Below are positions 9,561 through 18,408 of a stretch of DNA of 64,000 nt, in pieces; the first letter of the stretch is position 1; each line of letters starts with the position of its first letter. This DNA comes from Immersiella caudata (Eukaryota; Ascomycota; Sordariomycetes; Sordariales; Lasiosphaeriaceae), in assembly GCA_030512335.1 (NCBI GenBank), contig JAULSU010000002.1, positions 4,588,001 to 4,652,000 of the forward strand. Reading direction: 5' to 3'. The notes beneath the pieces were generated by a model. That model did not search any database. It had not been told where the DNA came from and was given only the letters and a program-made list of their open reading frames with translations. A program made the position numbers and the translations under genes.

Positions 9561-11434
9561 ATGGATTCACCAAGTGCGGTCGATATCGAGGCCTCCAGGG
9601 AAGGAGACAGCATCCTGGCTCCTCGACTGGAGACCGCGCCAGACTTGCTCTACAACCTGGGGTTCTGCCTGGCCGTATCCTCTACCAGGGATGTCGCCAG
9701 AATTGTTTTGCCCTCAACTGCTCCAGCGCAAGTCGCCCACCCCTGTGCCCAATATTCAAAGAGAGACTGATAACCCCAGCGGCCCTGCTCTCTCGACGAA
9801 CCTGATTCGCATCGCCAACGAAGGCAGCAATGCTTTTCTTGGAGCGTACAAAGACTTGCTCAACATTTCCAACTCTTCGGAGGAGCTGTGCCAGAATGGC
9901 GGCCTGGTACGAAATTACAGGGGTCCCTCCGGACAGATTTCTAACCCGTGCGACAGCTTGATCAACTGGGCGATCTCCTTCTCCGCGACGGCACCAAGTC
10001 TTCCAAAAAGCTGGTCTACAGCTGGGTTCAAGACTGTGTGGACAGCTGCTCGGCTGCTGGAAACCGGACAGCGAGCAATTTCGACAGCTGGAGGAGCACG
10101 GTGCAGCAAGTCTCGGAGACGGTTGACGCAGCCAAGAGTGAGTGCTGCGTGTTTGCTGCATTAGAACCTTTTGACTAATGACTGCGTGAAGATGCAAATG
10201 TCGCCAACATTGAGAACACGCAGCGAATGAAGAAGCTCACTGAGCACAAGGTCAAAGTTAACGACATTGAAACGTCGGCCGCCGTGGAAGAGGTCATCTT
10301 TGCAATTCGGAGACAGGAAGAAAAGGAAAAGGTTTATGCGAAGCGCACCGGCGATCACGAAAGCCGGCTTTCCGGTATGTCCTCTTCCCCTGACCTCTGA
10401 TGTGCCCAGTCGCCCTATTGATACCTCTTCCTCGCGCAGAACAGGTCCGCGAGTACGACCACAATCCCTTCTGGGCAGCCGTCAAGCGCCCCTTCAAAGG
10501 CGCCGCCAATAAAACCGCCCTCCACGAAACCCAAAACCTCCGCGAAGAAGCCGAAGACGAACTCCAAGAAGCCGTGCGCGAGATGAACCAGCGCCGAAAA
10601 GCCGAGCTCGCCCTCAAGCTGAAGGCGGAGCGCCTCTCGGCCCAAATCGAGGAGTACAAGGGCGAAGAGGCCAAGCTTTCGGAAATCGTCGACATCATCA
10701 GTCTCGTCTGCGAACTCCTCGGGGAGCTCGCTGCCGATGTGTCGGCCCTCCTGCACAAGTTTGCCACGCTGAGCGAGGACATCAAGCGGCTGGTCGAGAT
10801 CAAGATGCGCGTTGAGAAGCCCGCGGGGATCAACCTTGGCTTCGCGCGCGTGAACCCCTTTTCCAAAAAGGCGACGCTGCGCGAGGCCAGCAAGCGCGAC
10901 GAGGCGTTGCAGAACCGCTTGTTTGCGCAGCAGATCCGCCGGATGAAGCAGGTCTGCTTGGGGATCCACGTGCTGTCAAATCTATACGCGGGGGTCATTA
11001 ACGATGTCATCAACTATGGGTTTGCCGAGGCGCTGCGCGCGTCGTATGATGATTTGGGGCAGTCGTCGACCAAGATGATTGTGGCGATGCGCAAGAAGAA
11101 GATGAAGCAGTGGCATGATCAGGCTAAGCGGGTGTGCTCGCAGAGGAATATCGAGGCGGCGAGGCATTTTAATGCCAGGGTGCAGGCGATGGGGCATGGT
11201 GCGGATGGCATGGGCATGGGCGTGCCTGGATTGCCCATGGGGCCTGGAAGCATGAATATGGCTGGGTTCGGGGGGACGAGTATGGGTGGGTTTAGTCAGC
11301 TCGGTGTTGCTGCCGGCGGATTTGGTGTTCGACAGCCTGCTGGGCCGCATGAAGTGGGCGTTGAGCCGCTGAGTGGACGTGTTGTTATTTCGTCGCCTAC
11401 CACGGGCCGAGCGCGCGAGGCTTTCGAGCTTTGA
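9561..11434 (+). CDS. Long alpha-helical protein, partner of the divergent gene
   Basis: Predicted exons are 9561-9727, 9780-9906, 9957-10137, 10192-10374 and 10440-11434, giving 550 aa. Intron 1 appears to be gc..ag (donor GCAAGT); the others are gt..ag. All phases agree. The protein is helical almost throughout. Residues about 60-220 contain TNLIRIANEGSNAFLGAYKDLLN and SWVQDCVDSC..FDSWRSTVQQVSETVDAAK. A basic/aromatic link (EYDHNPFWAAVKRPFKG) follows, then a strongly charged coiled coil (about 240-300) and two amphipathic helices (EIVDIISLVCELLGEL; LGIHVLSNLYAGVINDVINY). The last 80 residues are Gly/Met-rich and low complexity. No signal peptide or strong membrane helix is present. The family is unknown to me. 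Head-to-head placement and a similar helical plan suggest it works with the neighbour at 7339-8896, which has the hydrophobic hairpin this one lacks. Confidence 0.7.
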
Positions 11435-12162
11435 GCCTTGGATGCGGTGACTTACGGAGCCTTTGTGTTCAATATAGATGTTTGGAGTACGATTTGCGTG
11501 GTGCTAGCGATGCCCATTGTACCCTAGCTGAGCACGTCGTGGGGAGTTGGATTGGAAGATGCGAGACAGATTATCTGTCATGATCCCACAGCCTTTCAGG
11601 GTCCAGACTGGAAATTTTTTTTTGAAGAGGATTCTGAACAAATTACTGGGCTAGTGACGGAGAAACTAGGCCCGCAAAGCGGCGGAACGCAGAGTCAAGG
11701 GACGGTGGCCGGCGGTGCGTGGCGGGTGGAACTTTTGCATCTTGGATGCGGCTACAAATTAATTAGTCCAAAAATAATAACGAGGAAACGTTGCCAACGA
11801 TTGGATGACAACTGCGATTGAAAAGTTGTGAGAGATGTTTGTGCAACTTGATAATGAAAATGGAGGGGGGGGCGAAACTGATGCGGATTGGTTGGGTTGC
11901 TTTGGGCAGAGGTGGTCAGGGTCGCAGGAAAAGGGGGGTTGGGGTGGACGAAGATTGGACCCTCGAGAGGCGCTGACAGCCGTCGTAGACAGCGAGCTGC
12001 ATGTCCCTCCCGTTCCTGACCACTCTGCTTGGGGAAATCTTTGCCGAGGCACGGGCCAACTTGACATTCATGGCCTCCGTTGGGCGGAGGTGCAGCTGAA
12101 AACACGTCCTGCGCGCTTCAAGGCCCAACGTCGTGATAACGCAAAGTTCAATGAGTTCTACC
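11435..12162. other. Intergenic, no gene seen
   Basis: This 0.73 kb holds no supportable gene. A run of nine T near 11610 and an AT-rich tract near 11757-11783 are the only compositional features. Confidence 0.5.
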
Positions 12163-13470
12163 ATGGAGTGTGTCAGTGTTGGTGAGGCGAACCCGGATAT
12201 CGCGGGGCTCGGGGTGAGTCTGAGCCCTTGAAAGAGCGACAAAAGAGCGACAAAAGAGCGACATGAGAGCGACAAAAGAGCGACATAAGAGCGACAAAGG
12301 AGCGATATAAGAGCGACAAGTCTTTTTTTTTTTTTTTGAGCTGTGACGAGTTTTAGACTCGTGCTAACCAAGGCTTCGCTCCGCGCTAGATTGTCATCGC
12401 GCTGGCTGTCCAGGGCGGCATCTCAGTCATTCTGTCATTTTGGCTGATAGCCAGGGATCCTTTGATGGGGTATGTTGGTAGTTTGATCATGCCGCGAGTG
12501 CATAACTGACACCCATTAGAAACTCGCCGTTGGATCGTTACAACAGGCAAGCCGAGACTTCCAAAGCTACCATCGAGGCGGCCAAAGGCCTGATAAAGGG
12601 TATTTGCGATGCTCAGATCTTTGCCGGTAAGCCTGTCCGAGCTCTATCACATCTTTCTGTCGTCCCTGACCTCGTTCTAGGGACCGCGTTGCTCATTGCA
12701 GCGTTTGCGACCAAAGACAGCCTGACGCTGTATCACTGGCATGTCATTTACGACATTACAAACTTTACAGCGTAAGTGCCCCAACGAGTAGTTCTAATTC
12801 ATATTCCCTAATAACTGTCAACAGCATATCCTTTTGCGCAGCGCTCGTCCATGTGTCCTACTCCGGAATCAACACTTGCAAGAGTTCCGAGCACTACGTC
12901 CGCATGACCTTGTCCTGCGTCTTCGCCGTGATGCACCTAACCTTTTCCATCTTCTTTGGCCGCGCGCTGGAAAGATGGGACTGGGACACGCCAGGCCGCT
13001 GCTACAACACCCGTCTCGTATCTCACCCCGGTGCGGCCCATCCCACCGTGGACCGGATCTACCTGGGCATCACATGTTGCTACATGCAGGTTTGCCTCAT
13101 CGCCTGCTTGATCACTTCCTTTAGGAACTACTACCGCGACCCGTTTCGGAGTTTTGACCCAGACGGGATCGACGAGGGGGAGCCCGAGCTGGAATGGGTC
13201 GTCATGGCCGGGGCGTTGTATCAGTATCCGATTCACCTCTACATGACGGTTGCACTGCGGGTCTCTAATGAGTCGCTCTTGGAGGGTGACTCGGAGAATA
13301 GCTGGGGTTTTGGACAGATCATATCGCTGGTGCTAGTTGCGGACACGCTCATCAGGTGCGGTAGGGCGGTATACGACGTTTCGCGCTCCGGCTCCGAGCG
13401 GAAGCCAAGACAAGTGGAGGACGGCAATGTTGGAGAGAAGCAGCTATCGCCGCCGGGGAAGCCATCTTGA
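12163..13470 (+). CDS. Fungal multi-pass membrane protein, 324 aa
   Basis: Exons are 12163-12213, 12390-12469, 12520-12626, 12681-12771 and 12825-13470, joined by gt..ag introns with consistent phases. The start MECVSVGEANPDIAGLG matches the N-terminal NPDIAGIG-type motif of a fungal family of polytopic proteins. About seven hydrophobic segments follow: IVIALAVQGGISVILSFWLIA, TALLIAAFA, ISFCAALVHVSY, MTLSCVFAVMHLTFSIFFG, IYLGITCCYMQVCLIACLITSF, VVMAGALYQYPIHLYMTVAL and GQIISLVLVADTLI. The C-terminal tail is hydrophilic. The function of the family is unknown; a receptor-like or transport role is only a guess. Intron 1 is 176 bp against about 50 bp for the others because it carries an 11-bp tandem repeat and a T-tract. 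Confidence 0.75.
12231..12317 (+). repeat. 11-bp tandem repeat inside intron 1
   Basis: Eight near-perfect copies of an 11-bp unit (consensus aaaagagcgac) fill the intron of the membrane-protein gene. They are followed by about 15 T (12322-12337) and a short palindrome (acgagt..actcgt) at about 12348-12364. Confidence 0.85.
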
Positions 13471-13809
13471 AACGGGAAGGAACTTGATTTGTGTACTCAA
13501 GTAACAGTTGGATATCGACTCCGGAACTCGTCCGCTTTCTTGGTAGGTAGGTAACAACGGCCAGTTTGGCAATGACAACTTGACTGTGTACAACATCCGC
13601 ACGACTTCCGATGCGATGTATACGAACCTACTCCAAATTTCAGTCTTCTTCGAGTTTTGGTAGTTGAGCGAGGGATCAGTCACGTGATGCTGCAGTTTTG
13701 GACAGCACCAAGTCATCTGGTTCTCGATTCCAGGGGAAGGCGCGTTCGCAGACCAACCACCGTGCACAGTCAATTTCAATACCTTCGAGACCGCAACGCA
13801 CCTGTCACA
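13471..13809. other. Intergenic, promoter of the HET gene
   Basis: No gene is visible here. The frame of the HET gene stays open upstream to 13657, but the residues before 13810 do not look like a HET N-terminus. Confidence 0.5.
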
Positions 13810-15600
13810 ATGCGACTCCTCGACGTCAATTCTCTGCGTCTGAAACTCTTCACCGAGGCTCAAACACCACGCTATGCGATATTATCGCACGTTTGGGGCC
13901 GAGAGGAGGTCACCTTTGCCGACATACACGATCTCGCCAAAGCGCACCGCATGCGCGGTTTCGACAAGATTGAGCTCAGCTGCATTCAGGCGAGGAGAGA
14001 TGGCCTGGATTACATCTGGATCGACACTTGCTGCATCGACAAGAGTAGCAGCTCAGAGCTTTCCGAGGCGATCAACACCATGTTTCGTTGGTATCAGCAG
14101 GCCGCCGTCTGCTACGCCTATCTCTGCACCACGTCAACTCTATCCGTCCCACGCGTCGGTGCGGACACGTATGACGATGCGGTCCTCGAAAACAGCCCGT
14201 GGTTCAGGCGTGGCTGGACCCTACAGGAACTGATTGCCCCCAAGCGCGTCGAGTTCCACGGAGCAAGGTGGTTGTATCTGGGCAACAAGCACGCCCTTTG
14301 CGAAAGACTCTCCCGGATAACGCGCATCCCTCAGCTCCTGCTGCGAGACTCCCGGGCCCTTTTGTCCTACAGCATCGCCCAACGCATGTCCTGGGCCGCC
14401 GGCAGGAGCACGACTCGTATCGAGGATAAAGCCTACTCCCTCCTCGGTATCGTAGGCGTCAACATGCCGCTTCTCTACGGCGAAGGCGGTAATGCATTCA
14501 TCCGGCTGCAGGAAGAAATCATCAAGATATCGACTGACGATTCCATACTCGCATGGTCCGGCCGATATTCTCGCGACGACCTGAGATTGAGTATGCTCGC
14601 GCCCGACCCCGCAGCTTTTGGTCCAGCGGCAAACGTAGTACCGCTCAGTGGACACGGGAGTTCAAGCTATGCAATCACAAACAGGGGCCTCGAGATCCGA
14701 CTTCCGTTACTTCCGAGCGTGAGGCCGAATGACCGCGTTGCGGTGCTGAACTGCCATGACCAGGACGACTTTTCCGGCTATGTTGGTCTGCATCTCATGG
14801 GCCTGGGAACCGACGCCACTGGGGTCGAGCAGTACATGAGGATTGATACCTGCAAAGTTTTCGAAGAGGACGCAAAAGGAGCGACGCCGGCATTTATTGT
14901 TCTCCGCAACCGAGAAGACTCAGCGAAGCTCCACAGGCGACTCTATCTCCAGGTGCAGAACAATCTCGTCGCCACCCCCAAGTTCTCGCTTACGCCGCTC
15001 CCAATTGCCCCTGTACCGGACTGCGGGGTTGAGTGGTCTCCCGGACAGAACGTCCTGCGAATCGAATGTGGCGGTTGGCTTCCAGCCTACATCAAGTTGG
15101 GCTTCTTCATCGCGAGAGAAGGGCTCGGGAGGGGCTTGCTGTTGTGTCTCTATCTTCCCTGGGCACTGCCGGATGCCGCTCTTCACGCCGAGCAGTCCGC
15201 CGAGTCGGAGAACGCCTCCACGTGGTCGAGCATGATGGCTGAAATGTCCACTTTTAGGTGGGGGCGCAAGCCGGCCAAGGAGGGCGATAGACCCCATGGG
15301 AAGGAGACTGAGATAACTCTGGATGGAGAGGGAGCCCTGTACGCGGGCAAGTGGACTATCCGGTGCATCTTGCGGAGGCAGGTAAAGCTTGGGCACCACA
15401 TTTGGGTCCTGGATATTGACAGGCTCGATACTCCTCCAGCGCCTGCAGTGGAGAACGACGAGAGCGAAGACCGCGAAACCACACCGCCGCGACCGCTGTC
15501 GCAGCCGGCAGAGGTGCTTGAAGCAATTCGGGCGAGCATTGCCGCGGACCTCCCCGTCCCTACAGGTGCTATGATGCTTCCACCCCCGCCGATGAGGTAG
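13810..15600 (+). CDS. HET-domain protein, 596 aa
   Basis: This is a single-exon gene. I chose the ATG at 13810 because MRLLDVNSLRLKLF is the usual beginning of this HET subgroup. The HET domain spans about residues 20-155: YAILSHVWG (22-30), WIDTCCID (70-77), INTMFRWYQQAAVCYAYL (88-105) and WFRRGWTLQELIAPKRVEFH (131-150). AYSLLGIVGVNMPLLYGEG follows, the segment seen in HET-E/HET-D-like proteins just after the domain. No NACHT/WD40 part follows; the remaining 350 residues are a variable C-terminal domain without a motif I know. HET domains drive programmed cell death in heterokaryon incompatibility and in non-self responses. All core motifs are intact, so it is probably functional. A relic of another HET gene lies just downstream. 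Confidence 0.9.
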   Translation: MRLLDVNSLRLKLFTEAQTPRYAILSHVWGREEVTFADIHDLAKAHRMRGFDKIELSCIQARRDGLDYIWIDTCCIDKSSSSELSEAINTMFRWYQQAAVCYAYLCTTSTLSVPRVGADTYDDAVLENSPWFRRGWTLQELIAPKRVEFHGARWLYLGNKHALCERLSRITRIPQLLLRDSRALLSYSIAQRMSWAAGRSTTRIEDKAYSLLGIVGVNMPLLYGEGGNAFIRLQEEIIKISTDDSILAWSGRYSRDDLRLSMLAPDPAAFGPAANVVPLSGHGSSSYAITNRGLEIRLPLLPSVRPNDRVAVLNCHDQDDFSGYVGLHLMGLGTDATGVEQYMRIDTCKVFEEDAKGATPAFIVLRNREDSAKLHRRLYLQVQNNLVATPKFSLTPLPIAPVPDCGVEWSPGQNVLRIECGGWLPAYIKLGFFIAREGLGRGLLLCLYLPWALPDAALHAEQSAESENASTWSSMMAEMSTFRWGRKPAKEGDRPHGKETEITLDGEGALYAGKWTIRCILRRQVKLGHHIWVLDIDRLDTPPAPAVENDESEDRETTPPRPLSQPAEVLEAIRASIAADLPVPTGAMMLPPPPMR

Positions 15601-15779
15601 CAAGTTTACGATGGTGACGAGGTTTACTTCAGCCTCACAAAGCCCTTAAGTAAAAGGCGCATTGCCTTATTCCTTGCCGACTCCGAGTCTGTTGCTGCCG
15701 TGTGGAATACCTCTTCAAATCCTTCCGTGGCGGCGGTTGGGGTTGTGTTTTGATTGGCAGCCGGTCCGGAGGTGTGCAC

Positions 15780-16614
15780 GTAACGCCGGTATCTTGGCTT
15801 ATACATCCAACCTGGCTTGGACGGATGTGGCTGACCCGGCGCCTTCATGGGTTCCCCGTTTTGATGTTGACGATGGGTCTATGATACAGCTGGATGGGGT
15901 TGGACACGGCGTCTTCAGGGCCGGTCGAGAGCTCCGACGACCACCCACCCTCAGCGTCGACGGAAGGGCGCTGGCACTCCAGGGGATCGTCTTCGACAAG
16001 ATTTGTTTCTGTTCAGATGCCTTTGCAGCCAACGACTCCCAACGGACCACTCCACGAGTCGGACCGAGGCAGGCTCGCTACCACAAAGCCGTGCAGGCCG
16101 AGAAATGGGCAAAGGTCGCCCAGTATATGTTCGATCCAGATACGCGAAACGCTTACGGCCCCGATTAATGGTCTCTATTCACAGCCTTTTCGGCTGCCCC
16201 GACGGCGCTCGTGTCCGATGAAAGCATCCATCACAGAGAAGACTTGGCCGCGGCCACCCTGCCTGTGAACCGCCTCCCCAGCATCATGTCAAAGCTATCC
16301 CCGCTAGCACAGGAGATGTTGCAACAGCGGGCCCTTCGTGCTTGCGAAGAACAAAGCGAGCGTGGTATCTAGGCTGTTGTCGGATCAGGGTTGGTCAAAC
16401 GCCAGTTCATCGGCACGTCGTCAGGCTTCCTGGGCACGTCGTCTGCATCATCTATGGCGCCAAGACTCCGTATGTCATCCGCTATGTTGGCGGCGAACTG
16501 GAGGGTTACACGCTAGTGGCCGGGTGTTATGTAATGGGTGCAATGGATGGGGAGATTGTGGATACCTGTCATAACGGTGTTAAGTATGCCGAGGGAAATG
16601 TGATTCTCGTCTGA
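15780..16614 (+). pseudogene. HET-protein C-terminal relic
   Basis: Two open segments carry the C-terminal half of a HET protein, with no HET domain upstream. The first (to 16168) has DPAPSWVPRFDV and LALQGIVFDKI, the usual PSWVPDW and L.L.G..VD.I motifs. The second (16342-16614) has GHVVCIIYGAKTPYVIRY..GYTLVAGCYVMGAMDGE, the terminal GDVVCIL.GA..P.VLR..GY.LVG.CYV.G.M.GE block. They are in different frames and separated by stops. The N-terminal domain is absent because the region directly upstream is the end of the intact HET gene. This is a 5'-truncated copy or the remains of a recombination event. Confidence 0.7.
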
Positions 16615-17535
16615 GGGTCTCACAACAACGGGGGGGGGGGGATCACGCTGGCTGTTGCTCTGGTAGGACACCTTGACGGGAGCGGACCTGGGTAGTACAA
16701 ACGAGTAAGCAGCGACGAACCTGGGCACGCTCAGTTGGTGAAGTGACTGTCTGTCTCCAAGGTCTCAACTTTGTCGAAGAGAAGAGTGGAGTAAGAAATT
16801 CGAAGTTGGGCCCTCTCTAGACCCTGCAATGGGTTTAAGCATCTAGCATGGCCAGTCTCGGAATAGCTCCGGCGTCCGCGGCTAGCGGAGTTAATGCCCG
16901 TACCTGGTTTGGTGGGGTTTGCTAATATCACGAACCGATCACGACTCCGTGTGGAGGCCTGTCGCCAAAAAGAGATGCTGGGGCGGGTACCATGCAGCCA
17001 GGGCGCAGCTGAAACCGTCTTTACTAAACCAACTCGGCTCGGCCCGCATCCGGTCATGCATGCTTAGACCTGGGCGGCGGCCCAGACTCTCACTAAGGCT
17101 CCACTTTTCTACATTGGTGGTCTAGATGGCGCCATCAGATGCTCCGCAGCTCGTTGACTGTCCAGTTAGCTTCCCCAGAAACGGTTTGTGGCCAGCTGAG
17201 ATTGAAGCGCCTGCTGTGAGCTTGGCTCAAGTTGGCGACGCACACAGAAATTGTGGAAGCTGAACATCGAAACTAGAGATGATCGTCACCTATGGCCAGC
17301 TGTGTAGGTCAGGGCTGAGGCACTGGAACACTGCCGGGTGCACCGAAAGCCGAAGAGACATACCAACAGCGTCAGCCGACCGCAATCACTGGCTCGCTTG
17401 TTGGCGACCTGCAATAGTCATTCGAGCAAAACCTATGTGGCTTTGCATTTCCAATTGGTACTCGATATCCGGAACTTCCAATTCTGTCGGCATCTTGATG
17501 CACCCTTGACTAAATCACATGATCTAAAGGAACAC
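16615..17535. other. Intergenic, no gene seen
   Basis: No coding or RNA gene is supported. A run of about 12 G lies at 16629-16640. Confidence 0.45.
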
Positions 17536-17541
17536 TATATA
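17536..17541 (+). promoter_or_regulatory. TATA box upstream of the gene at 17680
   Basis: A TATATA element (in actatatatgc) lies 139 bp before the ATG at 17680 and is followed by a pyrimidine-rich leader. This supports transcription of the small gene. Confidence 0.45.
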
Positions 17542-17679
17542 TGCAGACTGCTTGGCCACTCCCAGACCTCTTTTTTCTTACAGTTTGCATCCTATCCTCT
17601 GAGGAAGCATCTTTCGAACAAGCTCAGCTCGCCCGCCTCATATCCCCCCTTTCATCCGTTTCAGGCTGAACAGTCCACA

Positions 17680-18200
17680 ATGTCAGAGGTATATTGGGTA
17701 ACAACCACGCCAGTCACAGTTCTAGTTGCGGGCGCCCCTACCCAAGTCGTTTATCTCCGCTTTGGCATCACCACAGTGGGAGCTCAAACTCGAGTCAACC
17801 AATGGAAGAACTACTGCCCTTTGCAAGTGACTCTAGGCGGTTCCGTCCCAAGTCAGGCGGTTATCGGCGTCCTGAATGCTGATGATGCTATCAGAGAGTA
17901 TGTCATTGAACCCCCTCCCCCCCCCCCCCCCTCCCCCGTCTCCTGTTCAGATTTTTCTAATGAAAGCGTAGTCTGCTCCTCCATCCGGGTCAGCTCAATC
18001 CGCCGAATGCCGGGCCAGCTTGGACTTTGTCTCAACCCGGCACCCCGATAGATTGGTTTCGGGTCCCCGCGGCACAGCTTAATAATGCTAATGTTGGCGC
18101 GCTGGTACAAGCAGCAATCACTGCAACGGCAGCTGGTGGTCTGACCGCGGGCAACATCGGCAATTTCGTTGCTAACATGTACGCTAATATCGCTCATTGA
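17680..18200 (+). CDS. Small protein of unknown function, 127 aa
   Basis: I do not recognise this family. The ATG at 17680 opens MSEVYWVTTTPVTVLVAG and a codon-biased exon to 17897. The frame then meets a C-run. A phase-consistent model uses a gt..ag intron, a 17-nt microexon (17972-17988), a second intron and a last exon 18052-18200. That last exon encodes WFRVPAAQLNNANVGALVQAAITATAAGGLTAG.. and ends at TGA. The C-terminus is Ala/Gly/Asn-rich and helical. There is no signal peptide. The microexon is uncertain; a single intron with another acceptor would give a different, shorter end. Confidence 0.5.
17911..17937 (+). repeat. C-rich homopolymer tract
   Basis: Twenty-seven bases that are all C except for two T lie inside the predicted first intron of the gene at 17680. 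The length of such a run is prone to sequencing and assembly error. Confidence 0.8.
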
Positions 18201-18408
18201 ATGGGCGTTTGAGCCGACGGAGGGGAGGGGGGATGGGATGTACCCTGAGGGGAGGGAACATCGGGTTGGGGTGGAGGCGTGAGACGGTGGTGTAGTCATG
18301 AGAGTGGCAGTGACTTGCAACAAGGATCATGACATGCAAATCATCGGTGCTGTGTTCCATTCCCTCAACTCCCAAAAAGCAGTCAACCGCCCAAACACCA
18401 CGCCAAAC

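Noticed and set aside
12340..12389. tRNA-like anticodon-arm hairpin on the minus strand
   Set aside because: A stem and seven-base loop can be drawn, but the T at position 33, a B box and an acceptor stem are missing. At most it is a SINE-like remnant.
13657..13809. Longer N-terminus for the HET protein
   Set aside because: The residues before 13810 do not resemble any HET N-terminus, while MRLLDV at 13810 does.
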